Shown here piece by piece: positions 7,781-10,217 of a stretch of DNA of 10,217 nt. The stretch's first letter is position 1, and every line of letters starts with the position of its first letter. The notes under the pieces are model-generated. The model was not told where the DNA came from. It made no database searches and saw only the letters and a list, made by a program, of their open reading frames with translations. The position numbers were made by a program, and so were the translations under genes. The stretch lies in the NCBI GenBank assembly GCA_017388605.1, contig JAFPIE010000152.1, forward strand, positions 1 to 10,217, given 5' to 3'. Source of the stretch: Acholeplasmatales bacterium (GTDB lineage Bacteria; Bacillota_I; Bacilli_A; Acholeplasmatales; Anaeroplasmataceae).

Positions 7781-8125
7781 ATGGATTGTTTTATTATTTA
7801 TCAATTAATGTATTTAATTCTTGACGAATTAAACGAAGATAATAAAAATGAGACTTTGGTAACATATTTAACAGATGCTAATCCATTTATGAGAGAAGGA
7901 GAAAACTCCGTCGATGTTTTAGTTTATGATGATTTTAAAGAAAAATATGAAATTTACGAGAATCATGATGATTATTCTTACGAGTTTATATGTTTCTATT
8001 TAAAGAATCTAGATTCATTCTATGGAGATATTTTCTCTATTTTTAGTTCATTAACTAAAGATGAGTATATTGAGACTTGTAAAAATATATTGGAAAACTA
8101 TCCAGAGCAATTGAAAATAGTGTGA
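7781..8125 (+). CDS. Small acidic protein of unknown function
   Basis: A 114-residue acidic protein, probably cytosolic and helical, without signal peptide or membrane segment. Features: an aromatic/hydrophobic N-terminus (FIIYQLMYLILDEL), a central TDANPF turn, many Asp/Glu/Tyr residues, and FSSLTKDEYIETCKNIL near the end. ATG 7781 has AAGGAG at 7765-7770, spaced 10 nt, and the start lies 91 nt after the winged-helix remnant. I cannot assign a family with confidence. Small acidic proteins of this shape next to mobile-element debris are often immunity proteins of polymorphic toxins, but no toxin is visible here and that is inference only. It uses AAA before G-starting codons (FKE, TKD), unlike the chromosomal genes upstream. 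It appears intact. Confidence 0.65.
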   Translation: MDCFIIYQLMYLILDELNEDNKNETLVTYLTDANPFMREGENSVDVLVYDDFKEKYEIYENHDDYSYEFICFYLKNLDSFYGDIFSIFSSLTKDEYIETCKNILENYPEQLKIV

Positions 8126-8307
8126 AATTTTGAAATGTTTTTTTAATCAAACTCGATGTTTTTAATAAAAACTCTAATGTTACTTTGAGTACATACAACC
8201 GGAAAAAAAATGGATTTCATTACGATTACATTTGTCGCTAGATACATGTAGAAACAGTTTGTTCACTTGTAAAAAAATAGAAAATTATCTGAATAATTAT
8301 AATGATT

Positions 8308-8346
8308 GATTGCTTAGAATTATCTAGGCAATCTTTTTTATTTTTT
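8308..8346 (+). terminator. Strong intrinsic terminator
   Basis: Stem GATTGCTTAGA (8308-8318) / TCTAGGCAATC (8323-8333), 11 bp with one G-T pair and a 4-nt loop, followed by TTTTTTATTTTTT. It lies 182 nt after the small acidic gene, so it either closes a long 3' UTR or belongs to a gene that has been lost. Confidence 0.85.
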
Positions 8347-8376
8347 CGTTGCAATGTAAATCTAACGTGTTAAAGG

Positions 8377-8382
8377 TATAAT
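8377..8382 (+). promoter_or_regulatory. Possible -10 box for the istA fragment
   Basis: Perfect TATAAT, but no -35 at proper distance: TTGCAA at 8349-8354 is 22 nt away. Transcription would start near 8389, at the foot of the following hairpin. Confidence 0.35.
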
Positions 8383-8385
8383 GAA

Positions 8386-8432
8386 GATGCTCAATTGGGT
8401 ACAGTAAAAATGTACAATTGAGGCATTTTTTT
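8386..8432 (+). terminator. Terminator-like hairpin in the istA leader
   Basis: TCAATTG (8391-8397) pairs with CAATTGA (8415-8421); TACA/TGTA (8400-8403 / 8411-8414) extend it inward past a GG bulge, and TGC/GCA (8388-8390 / 8423-8425) outward past a G bulge. Seven T follow. It lies between the TATAAT at 8377 and the istA ribosome binding site, so it could act as an attenuator or shield the element from outside transcription. Confidence 0.6.
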
Positions 8433-8466
8433 GTTATATAATCATCATATGCGGAGGTTAGAAAGT

Positions 8467-8736
8467 ATGATGAATTATATAGGGCATTTAAATTATTTGA
8501 AAGGTTGTGGTATCATTCCAAACTTTAGTGAATTGGAACGTTTATATAACAAAAATCGTAGAACACTAAAAAAATACTATGATAATGGTGGTATTCCTAA
8601 AAGAAAGAAAAGAGAATATCATAGTGAGTTGGATGATTATATTGAAATCATTAAATCTAAATTTGAAGAACCAGGTAATACTAAGAAGGGCATTTATGAA
8701 TTCTTGCTTGATAAATATAAAATAAAGACATCCTCC
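8467..8736 (+). pseudogene. istA: 5' fragment of an IS21-family transposase gene (istA)
   Basis: About 90 residues match the N-terminus of low-GC Gram-positive IS21 IstA proteins: a GIIPNFSELERLY segment followed by NRRTLKKYYDNG forms the DNA-binding helix-turn-helix (about residues 14-40), then the linker with TKKGIYEFLLDKYK. A full IstA is roughly 400-500 residues with a DDE catalytic domain; that domain and the partner ATPase istB are absent. ATG 8467 has GGAGGT at 8453-8458, so the native start is preserved; TTG 8431 is in the leader's T tract. IstA similarity stops near 8736, where the sequence switches to an AAA ATPase fragment in another frame. The frame then reads on to 8772, giving a meaningless chimeric end. 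It cannot transpose by itself. Confidence 0.75.
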
Positions 8737-8833
8737 AGTTACAATATTTCAAGGAGAAAATGGATGTGGTAAATCTACATTAATAGAAGCTATTGTTATT
8801 TTATATTATTATAAGTTGCATAAAATGTTATAA
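8726..8833 (+). pseudogene. Internal fragment of an AAA ATPase (Walker A region)
   Basis: In the frame +1 to istA, 35 codons read HPPVTIFQGENGCGKSTLIE and on to a TAA at 8831. GENGCGKST is a textbook Walker A loop, and the preceding beta-strand (PVTIF) and following helix (LIEAIVI) are typical of SMC/RecF/AbiEii-like predicted ATP-binding proteins of mobile and defence regions ('GENGSGKSTLLEAIA'). The lead-in before PVTIF and everything after about residue 28, including Walker B, is missing. There is no start codon or ribosome binding site. It is a leftover from a larger gene cut on both sides. Confidence 0.7.
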
Positions 8834-8834
8834 T
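8826..8834 (+). promoter_or_regulatory. Extended -10 promoter for the DUF1275 gene
   Basis: TG-T-TATAAT (8826-8834) is an extended -10 element; no clear -35 stands upstream. The implied transcript start near 8841 gives a leader of about 55 nt. A second TATAAT at 8876-8881 is too near the start codon to serve. Confidence 0.45.
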
Positions 8835-8895
8835 GTTTTAGAATTATTTTATATTTGAATTAAAATAAGATTCTTTATAATAAGAAGGTGTTATT

Positions 8896-9591
8896 ATGGA
8901 TAAAAAAACATTATTGTTATGGATGTGTATATTAACTGCTTTAGCAGGAGCTATCAATGCTATATCTATTTTAGGATATAATGGGACAACTGTCTCCCAT
9001 TTAACAGGTTTAGTATCTAAAGCGGCTATTGGTATTTCAGATGGTAACTTTACTGCTTTTTGGGATGTTACTAGAGTAATATTAGCCTTCTTAGTAGGTG
9101 CTGTTATATCTGGTTTTATAACTGGAGAAAGAGCATTCTATATGCATAAAAGATATGGTTTAATTATTGTATCTATCGGATTATTAATAATCATTTCATA
9201 TTTCTTAAATGTAGAATATGGAGTATTATTGTTCGCTTTAATAATGGGCTTACAAAATGGTATGGTAGTATCGTTTAAAGGTGTAGTTGTAAGAATGACT
9301 CATATGTCTGGTAATATTACTGATTTAGGTGTATTTATAGGATATAAGCTAAGAGGAAATAAAAACGAAAAGGCTATTACAGGAATTATTCCTTTATTTG
9401 CTATTTTAAGCTTTATAGTAGGTGGAGTACTTGGTGTATTATTATTTAGAGTAATAAATAATTATGTATTCTTTGTATTCTCAGTTATCTATATTGTCTT
9501 AGGAATCTTATATTTCATATTAAGATATCACTGTGATGATAGAAACTTTAATGGCATTAAAGATGAATTAGAAACAAAAGAAGAACAATAA
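8896..9591 (+). CDS. DUF1275 / YoaK-like membrane protein
   Basis: A 231-residue polytopic membrane protein of the DUF1275 (YoaK) family, whose function is unknown; a transporter role has been supposed. Family blocks are clear: GAINAISILGYNGTTVSHLTG (residues 18-38, with invariant SHLTG), MGLQNGM (117-123) and RMTHMSGNITDLG (133-145). Membrane segments lie at about 6-28, 60-77, 88-104, 108-126, 162-184 and 189-210. The C-terminal 20 residues are hydrophilic (DDRN...ETKEEQ). ATG 8896 has AAGGTG at 8885-8890. The gene appears intact while both neighbours are broken, so it looks like cargo or a survivor in a decayed island. Codon context at Lys (mostly AAA before G) matches the accessory genes, not the uvrB region. 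Confidence 0.88.
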   Translation: MDKKTLLLWMCILTALAGAINAISILGYNGTTVSHLTGLVSKAAIGISDGNFTAFWDVTRVILAFLVGAVISGFITGERAFYMHKRYGLIIVSIGLLIIISYFLNVEYGVLLFALIMGLQNGMVVSFKGVVVRMTHMSGNITDLGVFIGYKLRGNKNEKAITGIIPLFAILSFIVGGVLGVLLFRVINNYVFFVFSVIYIVLGILYFILRYHCDDRNFNGIKDELETKEEQ

Positions 9592-9597
9592 TTATAG

Positions 9598-9852
9598 TTA
9601 TCTGAAGGTGGCGGAGAATACAACTGGCAAGCAGACCTTGCAAGAGGCTTAGGTCTTATGATTTATTCTTTAGTTACACTTATCATTCAGGGTGTTGCTT
9701 TAAAGAAAATTGCTTGCGCTAAGGTCAAGAATGAATTCGTTGGTATTTCAGTTGTAACTATTATATTTGCGAATATATTAGCTGGTATCTTTAAGCTATT
9801 TATTAAAGCAGAAGATCTAAATTCAAGGTCATCTTATTTTGACATCAATTGA
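9598..9852 (+). pseudogene. 3' fragment of an unknown two-helix membrane protein
   Basis: The frame opens after a TAG at 9595 and reads SEGGGEYNWQADLARGLGLM, then two membrane helices (MIYSLVTLIIQGVAL and VGISVVTIIFANILAGIF) separated by a basic loop (KKIACAKVKN). Family-like sequence seems to end at KAEDL (about 9818); the last seven to nine residues are probably read-through past a junction. ATG 9658 is the first Met but begins inside the first helix and lacks a properly spaced ribosome binding site, while the natural-looking sequence starts 20 codons earlier, which argues for loss of the 5' end. I do not recognise the family. It lies 6 nt after the DUF1275 stop. Confidence 0.6.
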
Positions 9853-9907
9853 TGAAAGCAAAAACGAAGAATTGGTTAAAGAACTAAATGGATTGTTAAA
9901 AAAGTAG
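9821..9907 (+). pseudogene. Out-of-frame C-terminal tail of another unknown protein
   Basis: A 28-codon stretch in a second frame reads GHLILTSIDESKNEELVKEL and ends LLKK-TAG. It looks like a genuine amphipathic C-terminal helix but has no start and begins directly after a TAA at 9818-9820, where the membrane fragment loses its family-like sequence. This suggests a deletion joining two unrelated genes, or a frameshift in one gene. I cannot name the parent protein. Confidence 0.4.
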
Positions 9908-9926
9908 AATACTTAGGTGGTCGAAT

Positions 9927-10217
9927 ATGAAACTAGAAGTTATTAACGTTATTTATAATGGGACAGATTATTACACAATGTTTGAAAATGAAGAATCGAC
10001 TTTGTATCATGAGAATCATAAATTCATAATTTATTCTATTAAAGAAAAACTTCTTGCTTATTTTTCTTCTCAAAATGTTATTGATAATGGAATATCATAT
10101 CATTTTGATGAGACAAATATTAATAATCCTATTGATTATACTGATGTTTTGAATAAATGGAATTTGCTAATGGATATTTCAAGTATTAAAAACATGCATT
10201 TTGAAGGAAATGAAAAA
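9927..10217 (+). CDS. Unknown protein, N-terminal 97 residues (3' truncated by window)
   Basis: ATG 9927 has AGGTGG at 9915-9920, 6 nt upstream, and the frame stays open to the window end (97 codons). The protein is hydrophilic and acidic, with no signal peptide or membrane helix: MKLEVINVIYNGTDYYTMFE begins it, then a beta-rich part, then NPIDYTDVLNKWNLLMDI, an aromatic helix, and FEGNEK at the edge. The layout (beta strands, then an Asp/Tyr/Trp-rich helix ahead of an FxG element) recalls small immunity proteins of toxin systems, but I cannot assign a family. It follows the broken tail by 19 nt. Confidence 0.7.
   Translation, partial: MKLEVINVIYNGTDYYTMFENEESTLYHENHKFIIYSIKEKLLAYFSSQNVIDNGISYHFDETNINNPIDYTDVLNKWNLLMDISSIKNMHFEGNEK

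Larger units (their letters stand above)
8126..8466 (+). other. Intergenic stretch: no recognisable gene, a strong terminator and an istA leader
   Basis: No convincing coding sequence. One frame is open from 8134 to a TAG at about 8234 (reading ...TYNRKKNGFHYDYICR) but has no start or ribosome binding site; it could be the tail of a lost gene. The stretch also contains the terminator at 8308-8346, a TATAAT at 8377-8382 and the terminator-like hairpin at 8386-8432. Confidence 0.5.

Noticed and set aside
8431..8772. A single real 113-residue protein
   Set aside because: The first 12 codons are leader (T tract and ribosome binding site), and the last ones are out-of-frame ATPase sequence; only 8467 to about 8736 is istA.
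1..10217. tRNA, rRNA, riboswitch or CRISPR array
   Set aside because: No cloverleaf, T-box, known riboswitch core or regularly spaced repeats were seen by eye on either strand.

Overview
The window comes from an AT-rich, low-GC Gram-positive bacterium (Bacillota; my guess is the Erysipelotrichia/Mollicutes-like gut Bacilli). The support is strong AGGAGG-type ribosome binding sites, all genes on one strand, a viroplasmin-type RNase H, and TGA used as a stop (ends of the genes at 1894 and 2727), which excludes the Mycoplasma code. The exact taxon cannot be fixed from this sequence.

Positions 1-7366 are an orderly, compact chromosomal region. It opens with the 3' end of a large superfamily I helicase (motifs V and VI, an MTES_1575-type nuclease-like domain and a DUF3320-like tail), closed by a clean hairpin terminator. 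A promoter overlapping that terminator then drives a tightly packed four-gene operon: a two-helix membrane protein, a hemolysin III/PAQR-like membrane protein with an unusual charged N-terminal extension, a MESH1/SpoT-like HD hydrolase and an RNase H with an N-terminal viroplasmin-like domain. Three of the starts rest on overlaps or very short gaps. After another terminator comes a second unit, uvrB plus an RlmD/RlmCD-type 23S rRNA uracil methyltransferase, with a perfect 19-bp palindrome over the uvrB -10 box. It ends in an AT-rich hairpin.

Positions 7367-10217 look very different: an accessory zone of broken genes. In order there are the 3' end of a COG2865-type (AlbA_2) ATP-binding protein with three exact 12-bp repeats; a small intact gene of unknown function; a strong terminator with no recognisable gene in front of it; the 5' end of an IS21-type istA behind a terminator-like leader hairpin; a fragment carrying the Walker A motif of an AAA ATPase fused to it out of frame; an intact DUF1275/YoaK-like membrane gene; the 3' part of another membrane protein; an out-of-frame tail of a further unknown protein; and the first 97 codons of an unknown gene running off the window. 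Lysine codon context differs sharply between the two halves, which supports a foreign origin for the second.

I do not see a complete novel system. The most interesting material is the layered junctions in the accessory zone, the two small acidic proteins that could be orphan immunity-type proteins, the uvrB palindrome, and the helicase nuclease domain that seems to lack one catalytic acid.
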